A program made the translations under genes and the position numbers. 32,643 bases of DNA, taken from the NCBI GenBank assembly GCA_002167435.2, contig NHBR02000082.1, positions 1 to 32,643 on the forward strand, read 5' to 3'. The stretch comes from Allomuricauda sp. TMED12 (GTDB taxonomy: Bacteria; Bacteroidota; Bacteroidia; Flavobacteriales; Flavobacteriaceae). How positions within the stretch are numbered: position 1 is the first letter of the stretch; each line of letters opens with the position of its first letter. Below the pieces are notes generated by a model. It did no database searches. It had not been told where the DNA came from and saw only the letters and a list, made by a program, of their open reading frames with translations. Shown here piece after piece: positions 7,804 to 16,395 of this stretch.

Positions 7804-9132
7804 ATGTTCGATAATTTAAGCGAAAAATTAGATAAGGCATTCCACGTACTCAAAGGGCACGGGCAGATTACTGAAATCAATGTGGCGGAGACTCTTAAGG
7901 AAGTTCGAAGAGCTTTGTTGGATGCCGATGTTAACTTTAAAATAGCCAAGGAATTTACCAATACGGTTAAGGAAAAGGCATTGGGCCAAAATGTCTTGAC
8001 CACACTTCAGCCAGGTCAGCTCATGGTCAAGTTGGTTAAGGACGAACTAACCGAGTTAATGGGCGGTGAAGCAGAAGAAATAGACCTTTCTGGCAATCCT
8101 TCCGTAATTTTGATGTCCGGTCTTCAAGGTTCGGGTAAAACCACCTTCTCGGGTAAACTTGCCAATTATCTAAAAAACAAAAAAACAAAGAAACCACTAT
8201 TGGTAGCCTGTGATGTGTATCGACCAGCAGCAATCGATCAGTTGCATGTGGTAGGTGATCAAATAGGGGTGGAGGTATATTCCGATCGAGATAATAACGA
8301 CCCCGTTGCCATTGCCAAAGCAGGTATTGCCCATGCAAAAAGTGTAGGATGCAACGTGGTGATCATCGATACCGCAGGTCGCTTGGCCGTGGATGAGCAG
8401 ATGATGACAGAAATCTCCAACATCCACAAAGCAATTGAACCCCAAGAAACTTTGTTCGTTGTGGATTCCATGACCGGTCAGGATGCTGTGAATACCGCAA
8501 AAGCATTTAACGATGTATTGAATTTTGACGGGGTTATCTTAACTAAGCTAGATGGTGATACCCGCGGTGGTGCCGCTATTTCCATTAAATCCGTAGTGGA
8601 CAAACCCATCAAGTTTATTGGTACGGGTGAAAAAATGGAAGCAATCGATGTGTTCCACCCATCCCGTATGGCCGATCGTATCCTTGGAATGGGGGATGTA
8701 GTATCCTTGGTAGAGCGTGCACAGGAACAGTTCGATGAAGAACAGGCACGTAAAATCCAAAAGAAGATTGCCAAAAATAAATTCGGTTTCGACGATTTCT
8801 TGAGCCAAATTCAGCAGATTAAGAAAATGGGGAACATGAAAGACCTCATGGGTATGATTCCTGGAGCCGGGAAGGCTTTGAAAGGATTGGATATTGATGA
8901 TGACGCCTTTAAACATATTGAGGCCATTATCCATTCCATGACGCCCGAAGAAAGATCTACTCCCGCCACGTTAAATGCCAGTCGTAAAAAGAGGATTGCC
9001 GCAGGTAGTGGAACTTCCATCCAAGAAGTGAATCAGTTGCTCAAACAATTCAATCAAATGAGCAAAATGATGAAGATGATGCAAGGTGGCGGAGGCAAGA
9101 AGATGATGCAGATGATGCAAAATATGCGATAA
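7804..9132 (+). CDS. ffh: Signal recognition particle protein Ffh (GTPase)
   Basis: The protein has 442 residues, the usual length. It binds signal sequences and SRP RNA and, with FtsY, delivers ribosomes making membrane proteins to the Sec translocon. The order is an N helical bundle (1-95), a G domain with GSGKTT (109-114), DVYRPAAIDQL, DTAGR (189-193) and TKLDGD (247-252), and a methionine-rich M domain (about 300-442) ending in a run of MxxMMxxM. The start at MFDNLSEKLDKAF is the family-typical N-terminus. It follows a terminator and a TAnnTTTG element, so it probably has its own promoter; folD starts 31 bases downstream. All key motifs are intact. Confidence 0.98.
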   Translation: MFDNLSEKLDKAFHVLKGHGQITEINVAETLKEVRRALLDADVNFKIAKEFTNTVKEKALGQNVLTTLQPGQLMVKLVKDELTELMGGEAEEIDLSGNPSVILMSGLQGSGKTTFSGKLANYLKNKKTKKPLLVACDVYRPAAIDQLHVVGDQIGVEVYSDRDNNDPVAIAKAGIAHAKSVGCNVVIIDTAGRLAVDEQMMTEISNIHKAIEPQETLFVVDSMTGQDAVNTAKAFNDVLNFDGVILTKLDGDTRGGAAISIKSVVDKPIKFIGTGEKMEAIDVFHPSRMADRILGMGDVVSLVERAQEQFDEEQARKIQKKIAKNKFGFDDFLSQIQQIKKMGNMKDLMGMIPGAGKALKGLDIDDDAFKHIEAIIHSMTPEERSTPATLNASRKKRIAAGSGTSIQEVNQLLKQFNQMSKMMKMMQGGGGKKMMQMMQNMR

Positions 9133-9163
9133 CCTTATTCAGAAGTAAAAACCAACATAACCT

Positions 9164-10042
9164 ATGGAAATCCTTGACGGAAAGAAAATATCGAACCAGA
9201 TAAAAGAAGAAATCACCGTTGAGGTGGCTCAAATGAAAGAACGGGGCGAAAAAGTTCCCCATTTGGCGGCCGTATTGGTAGGCAACGATGGTGCCAGCCT
9301 TACTTATGTTGGTAGCAAGGTGCGTTCCTGTAAAAAAATCGGCTTCGAATCCACTTTGATCCATCTTCCAGAAGAAACCACCGAGGGGGAATTGCTCAAG
9401 CAGGTGCACCAATTGAACAATGACCCCGCCATAGATGGGTATATCGTTCAACTTCCATTGCCCAAACATATTGACGAGGAAAAAGTGCTGATGGCTGTAG
9501 ATCCGGATAAGGATGTAGATGGTTTTCACCCAACCAATTTTGGAAAGATGGCACTGGATATGGAGACCTTCATCTCTGCCACTCCCTTTGGTATTATGGA
9601 GCTATTGAGGCGCTACAAGGTTGAGACGGAAGGGAAACATACCGTGGTGATAGGAAGGAGCCACATCGTGGGCAGACCCATCAGTATTTTAATGAGCCAA
9701 AAAGGGAACCCAGGAAATTCTACTGTAACTCTTGCCCACAGTAGAACCAAAAATTTGAAGGATTTGACCCTTCAGGCGGATATTGTGATATCTGCTTTAG
9801 GTGCTCCAAAATTTCTGAAGGCAGATATGGTCAAAGATGGGGTTACTATTATTGACGTAGGTATTACCCGTGTTCCCGATGAGACCCGCGAAAAAGGATA
9901 CTACATCACTGGGGATGTGGATTTTGAAAATGTGAGTAAAAAAGCGTCTTATATTACTCCGGTTCCCGGAGGAGTAGGGCCTATGACCATAGCCATGTTA
10001 CTCAAGAATACCTTATTGGCACGAGAGCGTCACAATGCCTAA
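9164..10042 (+). CDS. folD: Bifunctional methylenetetrahydrofolate dehydrogenase/methenyltetrahydrofolate cyclohydrolase
   Basis: The protein has 292 residues. FolD oxidises 5,10-methylene-THF with NADP+ and hydrolyses methenyl-THF to 10-formyl-THF, feeding purine and formyl-Met synthesis in the cytoplasm. Visible landmarks are Y48-VGS-K52 (the catalytic YxxxK), GYIVQLPLP (92-100), [10 protein letters not shown] (114-123), the nucleotide-binding GRSHIVGRP and the C-terminal [10 protein letters not shown]. It lies 31 bases after ffh on the same strand and is likely co-transcribed. Nothing is unusual about it. Confidence 0.98.
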   Translation: MEILDGKKISNQIKEEITVEVAQMKERGEKVPHLAAVLVGNDGASLTYVGSKVRSCKKIGFESTLIHLPEETTEGELLKQVHQLNNDPAIDGYIVQLPLPKHIDEEKVLMAVDPDKDVDGFHPTNFGKMALDMETFISATPFGIMELLRRYKVETEGKHTVVIGRSHIVGRPISILMSQKGNPGNSTVTLAHSRTKNLKDLTLQADIVISALGAPKFLKADMVKDGVTIIDVGITRVPDETREKGYYITGDVDFENVSKKASYITPVPGGVGPMTIAMLLKNTLLARERHNA

Positions 10043-10045
10043 AAC

Positions 10046-10198
10046 TTAATTTGCTTTTTCCTGTTCTAACTTTAGAGCAGCTTGTTGCTCTTCTTCAGGA
10101 GTCAGGATTTCAAAATCTGTTTCACCTTCATCATTAGTGCAGCTGGATACTGCCATGGCAGAAAAAATAAGGGTAATCAAGAGTAAAATTGTCTTCAT
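10046..10198 (-). CDS. Very small lipoprotein
   Basis: The start chosen is the ATG at 10198 rather than 10228, because it gives MKTILLL and a clean lipoprotein signal peptide ending in VSSC (C20). The mature part is only about 31 residues, acidic and rich in E and Q (TPEEEQQAALKLEQEKA), probably one helix. It is convergent with folD with a 3-base gap. No family is recognised. The lipobox is the main reason to believe it is a real gene. Confidence 0.6.
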   Translation of the reverse strand: MKTILLLITLIFSAMAVSSCTNDEGETDFEILTPEEEQQAALKLEQEKAN

Positions 10199-10318
10199 AA
10201 TAGTAGGATTTGGGATTGAAAAAAACACCTAATCAGTACACTTATAACGAATTACCAACGAATTTCTTGTTGTTGTAATCAAAATATCGATAACTTACCT
10301 ATTGCTAAATCAGGCATT

Positions 10319-10945
10319 ATGGCTCAAACGGCAAGAAACAAAGTAGCTTGGGTAGTTTTCGTCTTTCTGGCCATAGGAATTGGTCTTTACCCATTGGTTT
10401 ATTTATTTGCTTCGGACAATTTTGGACTTTTAATGAATAAATCCAATGAATTGTTGGCAAGTAAAATATGGAAGATGGCCTTTTATGGCCATATCAGTTT
10501 TGGGGGTATAGCCTTGTTAACGGGATGGTCACAGTTTATCAAAAAATTAAGGGCCAAAAGACTCAATCTTCATCGAAACATTGGTAAAATATATGTTATC
10601 TCAGCCCTGTTGAGTGGACTTTGCGGAGTATACCTCGGTTTTTTCGCTACAGGTGGTTTGGTTTCAGCCATTGGTTTTATAAGCCTTGGAATTATTTGGC
10701 TGTTTACTACACTAAGGGCTTATACAGCAGTGAAAAACAAAGACCTTTCACTGCATCAAGGTATGATGATCTATAGCTACGCGGCTTGTTTTGCTGCAGT
10801 TACATTGCGTATTTGGTTGCCCTTGCTCACTATTGCTATTGGAGAATTTTTAACAGCCTATAAAATAGTTGCCTGGCTATGTTGGGTTCCCAATATGATT
10901 TTCGCCCAAATATGGGTAAAGAAAAAAGGCCTGAACCTCGTTTGA
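10319..10945 (+). CDS. DUF2306-type multi-pass membrane protein
   Basis: The protein has 208 residues and about six hydrophobic segments, the first at about 8-30 and the last at about 180-200. Conserved polar residues lie between or in helices: GH58, LHRNIGKIY (84-92), LSLHQGMMIYSYA (143-155) and R164. The LHRxxGxxY and LHxxxM pattern is that of DUF2306 membrane proteins, whose biochemical role is not established; the histidines would suit haem or metal binding, which is inference. It is convergent with the VOC gene, with one base between the stops. Confidence 0.8.
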   Translation: MAQTARNKVAWVVFVFLAIGIGLYPLVYLFASDNFGLLMNKSNELLASKIWKMAFYGHISFGGIALLTGWSQFIKKLRAKRLNLHRNIGKIYVISALLSGLCGVYLGFFATGGLVSAIGFISLGIIWLFTTLRAYTAVKNKDLSLHQGMMIYSYAACFAAVTLRIWLPLLTIAIGEFLTAYKIVAWLCWVPNMIFAQIWVKKKGLNLV

Positions 10946-10946
10946 T

Positions 10947-11369
10947 CTATTTAGCAAAAAGTTGTCCCATATCTTTGAATGCCTTGAATTCCAAAGCATT
11001 ACCCGCGGGGTCTAGAAAAAACATGGTAGCTTGCTCCCCGGGCTCACCCTTAAAGCGGATGTAAGGTTCGATTACAAAATCAATTCCCTTTTCAATCAAC
11101 TCCTTGGAAAATGTTTGAAAGGTATCCCATGGTAAAACAACACCGTAATGAGGCACAGGAACGTTTTTGCCATCAACCGGGTTGGTATGTGTTTCTTCTT
11201 CGGATTTAGGCTTATAATGAATCACAAATTGGTGTCCGAAAAAGTTGAAATCTACCCATTGCTCCGCACTTCTACCTTCTTCACACCCGAGTACATCGCG
11301 GTAAAAAGTTCTACATTCATCTAAATTGTGCACAGGAACGGCAACATGGAAGGGGGTTATTTTTTGCAT
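10947..11369 (-). CDS. VOC (glyoxalase/dioxygenase superfamily) protein
   Basis: The protein has 140 residues and two beta-alpha-beta-beta-beta halves of the vicinal-oxygen-chelate fold. It starts [26 protein letters not shown], with [10 protein letters not shown], a central [13 protein letters not shown] and a final [13 protein letters not shown]8, the histidine in HYG and the glutamate near the end are the usual metal-ligand positions. Substrate specificity cannot be read from the sequence. The gene sits 33 bases downstream of the alpha/beta-hydrolase gene on the same strand and is probably co-transcribed with it. Confidence 0.85.
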   Translation of the reverse strand: MQKITPFHVAVPVHNLDECRTFYRDVLGCEEGRSAEQWVDFNFFGHQFVIHYKPKSEEETHTNPVDGKNVPVPHYGVVLPWDTFQTFSKELIEKGIDFVIEPYIRFKGEPGEQATMFFLDPAGNALEFKAFKDMGQLFAK

Positions 11370-11402
11370 GGTCTATTTTTCTTGAAAATTAGGACAACTT
11401 TA

Positions 11403-12242
11403 TCAAGCTTCCAAAAAAGAGACGATTTGATTGTTCACATCATCCTGATGCATGGAATGACCAAGTCCCTCAGTGCTCACCAAGGTACTATCTTTCCAGT
11501 TTTTATTTACTGCTACAGAAGCATGGTATGGAGTAATGTTATCGTGCTTATCATGAAACAACAACCCCTTTTTGCTTATGGATTGTGCAAACTTAGACGT
11601 TGAAAATTCATCTATTTTAAATCCAAACCTATCCAAAATGTACTTATCCAAATGTTTCATTACTCGATTATTGAACTTTAACAAGTCCTGAAAGTGCTCC
11701 ATGATTTCATGGAATTCGGATGGAGATCCGATCGTGACCATTTTTTCAACCTCATCACTTGGGTTTTTGTATTGGTTGTAGATAATGGTCATCCCACCTA
11801 CGGAATGTCCAATAAGATGTTTTGGATTGTATTTTTTTACCATATAATTTACCGCTTCCTCGTATAAAGGCACGTAGAGGTGTTTTCCAGAGGAATACCC
11901 ATGAGATGGAGCGTCAAACGCAATGATATTAAAATCCGCTTCCCTAAGTTTCTTGATGAGGTTGCGCCACCGAAAGGTGTTGCTCTCCCATCCGTGTACC
12001 AACAAGACGGTTTCTTTGTTTCCGGGCCAGTGATAGGATTGTACCCTGTGGCCGGCTATATTCTCTATGTTGAGCTTGGAACCGTCCAAATATTCGGCCT
12101 GTTCCGGTCGAACACGTCCTTTTCTTACCGTACAAAATACATGAAAAGCGTTCTCGGCTGCCTTTTTGGGTGCAATTAACGTATAGGCATTATAGTATTG
12201 CCCATAGGCCAATGGAATTATTTTATTAAGTAGTTTTTTCAT
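11403..12242 (-). CDS. Alpha/beta hydrolase
   Basis: The protein has 279 residues and the standard hydrolase landmarks: an oxyanion-side LLVHGWESN (80-88), a DAPSHGYS strand (110-117), the nucleophile elbow GHSVGG (S147), an acid at D234 (HDKHDNITP) and H262 (GLGHSMH). These form a complete Ser-Asp-His triad. No signal peptide is evident. The substrate is unknown; esterase or lipase-like action is typical of the superfamily. It is divergent from an HxlR regulator, with a short palindrome just before its start, which suggests that regulator controls it together with the VOC gene. Confidence 0.9.
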   Translation of the reverse strand: MKKLLNKIIPLAYGQYYNAYTLIAPKKAAENAFHVFCTVRKGRVRPEQAEYLDGSKLNIENIAGHRVQSYHWPGNKETVLLVHGWESNTFRWRNLIKKLREADFNIIAFDAPSHGYSSGKHLYVPLYEEAVNYMVKKYNPKHLIGHSVGGMTIIYNQYKNPSDEVEKMVTIGSPSEFHEIMEHFQDLLKFNNRVMKHLDKYILDRFGFKIDEFSTSKFAQSISKKGLLFHDKHDNITPYHASVAVNKNWKDSTLVSTEGLGHSMHQDDVNNQIVSFLEA

Positions 12243-12245
12243 GAG

Positions 12246-12260
12246 GTTACTTTTTGTAAC
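12246..12260. promoter_or_regulatory. Candidate HxlR operator
   Basis: GTTAC-TTTTT-GTAAC is a perfect inverted repeat placed 3 bases upstream of the hydrolase start, in the 97-base gap shared with the divergent HxlR gene. Local autoregulation and control of a divergent gene are common for this family. The link to this particular regulator is inference. Confidence 0.4.
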
Positions 12261-12339
12261 TTACTCTTAATTGGAAACTAAAAGTACATATTCATTTTAG
12301 AAAAGAAAAGAAGTGATTGATTGTAAACTAGGTATGTAA

Positions 12340-12762
12340 ATGGAAACTATTACTGAAAATCAGAAAGTTAGAACGGTAAAAAAAATAGAAAAAATGTTTG
12401 GGCACATTGATTACAGGAACCCTCCCGAACTGTGCCCGGTTCGTGATGTAATGTCGGTGGCTTCCGATCAATGGAGTGTTTTGATTCTACTTTGGTTAGG
12501 CTATTTTCCTGTACTTCGGTTCAACAAACTTAAAAAATACGTCTATGGAATATCCAATAAAGTACTGAGCCAACGCTTAAAGGTTTTAGAAGCGGATGGT
12601 TACATTAAACGTAAAGCTTATCCCGAGGTGCCGATTCGGGTGGAATATAGCCTTACGGAATTTGGACAATCTTATGTAGAAAAATTACTGGAACTTACAG
12701 AATGGATGCACGATAACAGCCCAAAGGTTATGGACAATCGTGAAAAGTATGGTTTGTTCTAG
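12340..12762 (+). CDS. HxlR-family winged-helix transcriptional regulator
   Basis: The protein has 140 residues. Its core (about 30-125) is the HxlR winged helix: CPVRDVMSVASDQWSVLILLWLG, then RFNKLKKYVYGISNKVLSQRLKVLEADGYIKR and a wing ending in VEYSLTEFG. The single conserved cysteine C32 just before the domain is the residue many HxlR proteins use to sense electrophiles or oxidants. It is divergent from the alpha/beta hydrolase/VOC pair. Its stop codon shares the palindrome CTAG with the stop of the convergent gene at 12759. Confidence 0.93.
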   Translation: METITENQKVRTVKKIEKMFGHIDYRNPPELCPVRDVMSVASDQWSVLILLWLGYFPVLRFNKLKKYVYGISNKVLSQRLKVLEADGYIKRKAYPEVPIRVEYSLTEFGQSYVEKLLELTEWMHDNSPKVMDNREKYGLF

Positions 12763-13718
12763 TTCCTAATACGGTTCCAAATGTCCAAATACATCTTCCA
12801 ATTTCCATTCTCTTTCTTCCAGACTACGACATATTTCCCCCTCCAATTGGATACAGAACCGTCCTTGTTTTCAGATTTTCCTTGGAAATAGCCATAGTCA
12901 TATGCATGGTCACCCAGAAAGGTAATTTCTTCAGGGTTTATTTCGTGGCGCAAAATTTTGGTTCCTGATCCTAGCATCCACCTCTTTTTAATGGCTTCCC
13001 TTCCGGCAATAATGTCGGCATTATTTGGAAAAATTTTGGCATCTTCGGTATAGCTATTGGCTATGGTTTCAAAGTCACCTTCCATATATGCCTTTGAAAA
13101 GACTTTGGTAGCTGCCATGATTTTTGCTTCATCATCGGGTTGATATATAGAGTTTTTACCATTGGAACAATCTATTTTCCAAGTAGGATAGATCACAGAT
13201 TCTGTTTTATCTACCCATTCCCCAATCCATTTAAAACCACTCTCGTTAATATTATAGAACGAAATTTTGTAAAATCCGTCTGTACCATTTGGAGCTTTTT
13301 GTTCCCTATACAACACTATTTTTCCATCCTCCGTTTTTTTGCCTTCCCAAGTAGGTAATTTGGTAACTGTGCTTGGAGTAGAATAATAGTGTACATACCA
13401 ACGTGTGCTATCTGGAATAAATTGACGTATGCTACCTGAATAGGTACCATCTTCTTTTAGCGTTTCGTCTTGAATGGCCATTCCGTTCATGATATATTTG
13501 AAACGCCAGATCATGCTCACGGGTTCGGCCCAGGTTCCGTCTGCTTTGCGAAGCTCGGATTTACACTGGCATTCCCCAATCAATGGGGCGAAATCCATAA
13601 GTTCAGAAGGTGCATCTGGATTGGGCAGACCATATGGGTGCTCCAATGAAGGTTCAAAATTGAATTGGGCGAATGTAAATGCTGGAAAAATGACGAGCAA
13701 GTACAGTAATTTTTTCAT
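12759..13718 (-). CDS. Secreted two-domain protein with C-terminal SnoaL/DUF4440-like domain
   Basis: The protein has 319 residues. A signal peptide (about 1-17, ending TFA) leads into a beta-rich N-terminal domain (about 20-190) resembling DUF1579-type proteins (LIGECQCKSELRKADGTW, MIWRFKYIMNGMAIQDETL). A C-terminal NTF2/SnoaL-like domain (about 200-319) follows, with FSKAYMEGDFETIANSYTEDAKIFP, GREAIKKRW and WKMYLDIWN. Such domains bind small molecules or form dimers; no reaction can be assigned. It has a 71-base gap to the next upstream gene, in which I see no clear signal, and its end overlaps the HxlR gene by 4 bases. Confidence 0.82.
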   Translation of the reverse strand: MKKLLYLLVIFPAFTFAQFNFEPSLEHPYGLPNPDAPSELMDFAPLIGECQCKSELRKADGTWAEPVSMIWRFKYIMNGMAIQDETLKEDGTYSGSIRQFIPDSTRWYVHYYSTPSTVTKLPTWEGKKTEDGKIVLYREQKAPNGTDGFYKISFYNINESGFKWIGEWVDKTESVIYPTWKIDCSNGKNSIYQPDDEAKIMAATKVFSKAYMEGDFETIANSYTEDAKIFPNNADIIAGREAIKKRWMLGSGTKILRHEINPEEITFLGDHAYDYGYFQGKSENKDGSVSNWRGKYVVVWKKENGNWKMYLDIWNRIRN

Positions 13719-13789
13719 TTGGATAGGTTTTTACTTAATTTATCCAAATAAGTTCCAGATTACCAGATATTTGGCATTTAATTAACAGG

Positions 13790-14338
13790 CTATTCCCAAC
13801 CCAACATCAAATATTTGATCTTGGCCCCGTCTGGTATTTGAACCGCATCAATGTCCGAAGTTGAAAAACGTAAATTTTCAGGAAGTTCTTCCTTATCGAT
13901 AGTAAAATAGAGGTTACTTTCCTTAGGGAAAACCACAATACTGTTCAAAGTGGTCACAATTTTTTTGATATCGTATTTACTTTGGATATCCTTAAAGGTG
14001 CTTTTTAACCCTATGCCGTTTTTTGTAACATATCTGGGGTCCATAACCCGAACATTCTGGATAGTGGGGATACTGTCCGAGTTAGCGGTAAGCGTTAATA
14101 GGTGTTTGCCTCCTTTTTCAAAAACCTCAATTTTTTTAGGGGAGGCACCTAAATTGATTTGAGCAGTGTCTCCCACAACGGAATCTTTTACAAAGGTGGA
14201 TTCCATTTCCTTTACGGCGGTGGTCTGGGTCAACGGGCCAACACTTGTTTCCGTAATTAAGAATGTGGTATCTTTTTGGCAAGAATGAATTAATGCAATA
14301 CCAAAAACTAGGGCAATTACTCTGCTTGTCTTTTTCAT
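13790..14338 (-). CDS. Lipoprotein of unknown function
   Basis: The protein has 182 residues and a signal peptide with the lipobox LIHSC (C20). The mature part is mostly beta-strand in character (KIEVFEKGGKHLLTLTA; AVQIPDGAKIKYLMLGWE) with a central helix-like stretch. I do not recognise a family. It begins 4 bases after the stop of the HerA-like ATPase gene on the same strand, so the two form an operon, although one is cytoplasmic and the other probably membrane-anchored. Confidence 0.8.
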   Translation of the reverse strand: MKKTSRVIALVFGIALIHSCQKDTTFLITETSVGPLTQTTAVKEMESTFVKDSVVGDTAQINLGASPKKIEVFEKGGKHLLTLTANSDSIPTIQNVRVMDPRYVTKNGIGLKSTFKDIQSKYDIKKIVTTLNSIVVFPKESNLYFTIDKEELPENLRFSTSDIDAVQIPDGAKIKYLMLGWE

Positions 14339-14342
14339 AAAA

Positions 14343-15863
14343 TTATCGAATCACTTTTTTTAAAACCCCTAACACTCCCCTGATAAATGTAGCGCTTGTT
14401 AAAACCTTGACCACAGGGTTCATTCGGGTGCTCCTTCGGCTTGATGACCGTCGGCTTGATGATCTTTCTTCTTTCTTTTCTTTTTCGGCCTCTTTTTCGG
14501 CCTTTTCAATTTTTTCGGTAAGGATTTCGTAAGCGCTCTCACGATCGATTTCCTCATTATATTTTTTTATCAATTTGGACCTGTCCAACACATCCTTGAT
14601 TTCGGAATCGCTTAAAATATCCATGCGGCTCATGGGTGCGCGCATCATAGTGGCTGCCAATGGTGTTGGACGTCCTTTTTCGTCCAAGGCGGATATCAGC
14701 GCTTCACCGGTCCCCAAGGAGGTAAGTATTTCGGCAGTATCATAGAACTCAGAAATAGGATAGTTCTGCGCGGTAAGCTTGATTGCTTTTCTGTCCTTGG
14801 CTGTAAAGGCACGAAGGGCGTGCTGTATTTTCAATCCCAATTGCGCCAAAACGTCGTCCGGCACATCGGTAGGATTTTGGGTCACAAAATAAACCCCGAT
14901 TCCCTTGGAGCGTATCAACTTTACAATGCTTTCAATTTGATCTAATAACGCTTTGCTGGCATTATCAAAAATAAGGTGGGCCTCATCTATAAACAATACC
15001 AATTCTGGCCTGTCGCTATCCCCTTGTTCGGGAAAAGTGGAATAAATTTCGGCCAAAAGGCTTAACATAAATGTGGAGAACAGTTTTGGACGGTCTTGAA
15101 TATCGGTCAAGCGAATAATGTTCACGTAACCACGTCCATTTTCATCAATCCGAACCAAATCATCCACATCAAAAGATTTTTCACCAAAGAATAAATCTGC
15201 ACCTTGCTGCTCCAGTTCAATAATCTTCCTTAAAATGGTGCCAGTAGAACTTGTGGAGATACGGCCATATTCTTTTTGGAACTCCTCTTTTCCTTCGCCG
15301 GTGGCATATTGCAATACCTTTTTAAAATCATTTAGGTCAAGAAGCGGAAGTTTGTTGTCGTCACAATATTTAAAAACTACGGCAACAATACCTTCTTGGG
15401 TAACACTAAGGTCCAAGATTCTGGAAAGTAAAACAGGGCCAAACTCAGAAACGGTAGCCCGCAAACGCACACCGTCTTGTTCCGAGAGGGACATAATTTC
15501 AACAGGAAAGCCCTTTGCCTCAAAGGAGAGGCCTATTTTTTCTTGACGTTCATCAATTTTTGGGTGTCCAGGACTGGGTTGGGCAATACCGCTAAGGTCA
15601 CCTTTTAGGTCCATGAGCAGCACAGGGATTCCCTTGTCGGATAGATTTTCGGCCAATACCTGAAGGGTTTTGGTTTTTCCCGTTCCCGTTGCACCGGCGA
15701 TAAGCCCGTGGCGATTCATTGTTTTCAGGGGAATTTTAATGTAGGCGTTGGTCATGGTCTCACCATCCAACATTCCGGCACCTACTGTAATGAAATCACC
15801 CTTCGTGGCATACCCTTGCTCTATATGCTCAAAGAATTTTTCTTTGTTGCCCATCGCGTTCAA
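14343..15863 (-). CDS. HerA-like/DUF853 P-loop ATPase
   Basis: The protein has 506 residues. The Walker A motif GATGTGKT is at 57-64, preceded by NRHGLIAG. Walker B LVLFIDEAHLIF is at 288-299 (D293, E294), and an arginine-rich ARALRAFTAKDRKA-like sensor region comes later (about 352-366). This is the YjgR/DUF853 branch of the HerA/FtsK superfamily, putative nucleic-acid-translocating ATPases; no nurA neighbour is present. The C-terminus has a charged coiled coil (about 440-472) and a Ser/Arg-rich stretch that may contact nucleic acid. Another possible start is M4. It is divergent from the RidA-like gene with a 47-base gap. Confidence 0.9.
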   Translation of the reverse strand: MNAMGNKEKFFEHIEQGYATKGDFITVGAGMLDGETMTNAYIKIPLKTMNRHGLIAGATGTGKTKTLQVLAENLSDKGIPVLLMDLKGDLSGIAQPSPGHPKIDERQEKIGLSFEAKGFPVEIMSLSEQDGVRLRATVSEFGPVLLSRILDLSVTQEGIVAVVFKYCDDNKLPLLDLNDFKKVLQYATGEGKEEFQKEYGRISTSSTGTILRKIIELEQQGADLFFGEKSFDVDDLVRIDENGRGYVNIIRLTDIQDRPKLFSTFMLSLLAEIYSTFPEQGDSDRPELVLFIDEAHLIFDNASKALLDQIESIVKLIRSKGIGVYFVTQNPTDVPDDVLAQLGLKIQHALRAFTAKDRKAIKLTAQNYPISEFYDTAEILTSLGTGEALISALDEKGRPTPLAATMMRAPMSRMDILSDSEIKDVLDRSKLIKKYNEEIDRESAYEILTEKIEKAEKEAEKEKKEERSSSRRSSSRRSTRMNPVVKVLTSATFIRGVLGVLKKVIR

Positions 15864-15910
15864 TTTGCGATAAAAATAGGGTAATTTTAAGCAAAACTAA
15901 AAACGAGATT

Positions 15911-16363
15911 ATGAAACCTTTTCACTATGCACTGTTGTCAATTTTGATGTGTGGGGTTATGACCACTTCCTATGCACAAGAAAGTACGGAGATTATTTTC
16001 CATAAATCACACGAACCAAAAAAGCAAAGTGCTCCTTTTAGTGATGTGGTACAGGCGGGTAATATGTACTTTTTGGCCGGGCAGATAGGGATGGACCATA
16101 CCACTCGAACACTTGTTGAAGGCGGGATTCAGGCAGAAACAGATCAAGCCATAAAAAACATTATGGATGTGTTGGCCCAACATGGAATGACCTTGGGCAA
16201 TGTGGTGAAATGCACTGTAATCTTGGCTGATATTGAAGATTTTGCGGCCTTTAATGAAGTTTATACCCAATATTTCACCAAAAAACCTGCTCGGACCACC
16301 TTTGCAGCTAAGGGGCTTGCAGCCAACAGTAGCATAGAAATTGATGTTATTGCCATAAAATAG
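15911..16363 (+). CDS. Exported RidA/YjgF-family protein
   Basis: The protein has 150 residues. Residues 1-22 are a signal peptide ending in SYA before QEST, so the RidA domain (about 27-150) is predicted to leave the cytoplasm. Typical features are FSDVVQAGNMYFLAGQIG, TDQAIKNIMDVLAQHGM and KPARTTF with R128, the residue that binds the carboxylate of imine substrates in RidA, plus E143 near the end. Cytoplasmic RidA hydrolyses reactive enamines and imines from PLP enzymes. The role of a periplasmic version is not known. It is divergent from the HerA-like gene; queE follows after 32 bases. Confidence 0.9.
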   Translation: MKPFHYALLSILMCGVMTTSYAQESTEIIFHKSHEPKKQSAPFSDVVQAGNMYFLAGQIGMDHTTRTLVEGGIQAETDQAIKNIMDVLAQHGMTLGNVVKCTVILADIEDFAAFNEVYTQYFTKKPARTTFAAKGLAANSSIEIDVIAIK

Positions 16364-16383
16364 GTGAAACCATAGAAGAGGAT

Positions 16384-16391
16384 TATCTTTG
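16384..16391 (+). promoter_or_regulatory. Candidate -7 element immediately before queE
   Basis: TATCTTTG matches TAnnTTTG and ends 4 bases before the queE ATG, so transcription would start at or within the start codon. No -33 TTG is seen at the right distance. Confidence 0.4.
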
Positions 16392-16395
16392 CACC

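Noticed and set aside
9050..9529. Open frame of 159 residues opposite the ffh/folD junction
   Set aside because: It overlaps the ends of two conserved genes in antisense and shows no recognisable family.
12759..12762. Shared stop palindromes of convergent genes (CTAG here, TTAA at 20003-20006) as regulatory sites
   Set aside because: Four-base overlaps of convergent stops are a plain effect of compact packing.
14343..16363. HerA-like ATPase with neighbours as an anti-phage defence system
   Set aside because: The ATPase is the YjgR/DUF853 type found in ordinary genomes, and its neighbours (a lipoprotein and RidA) carry no nuclease or defence signature.
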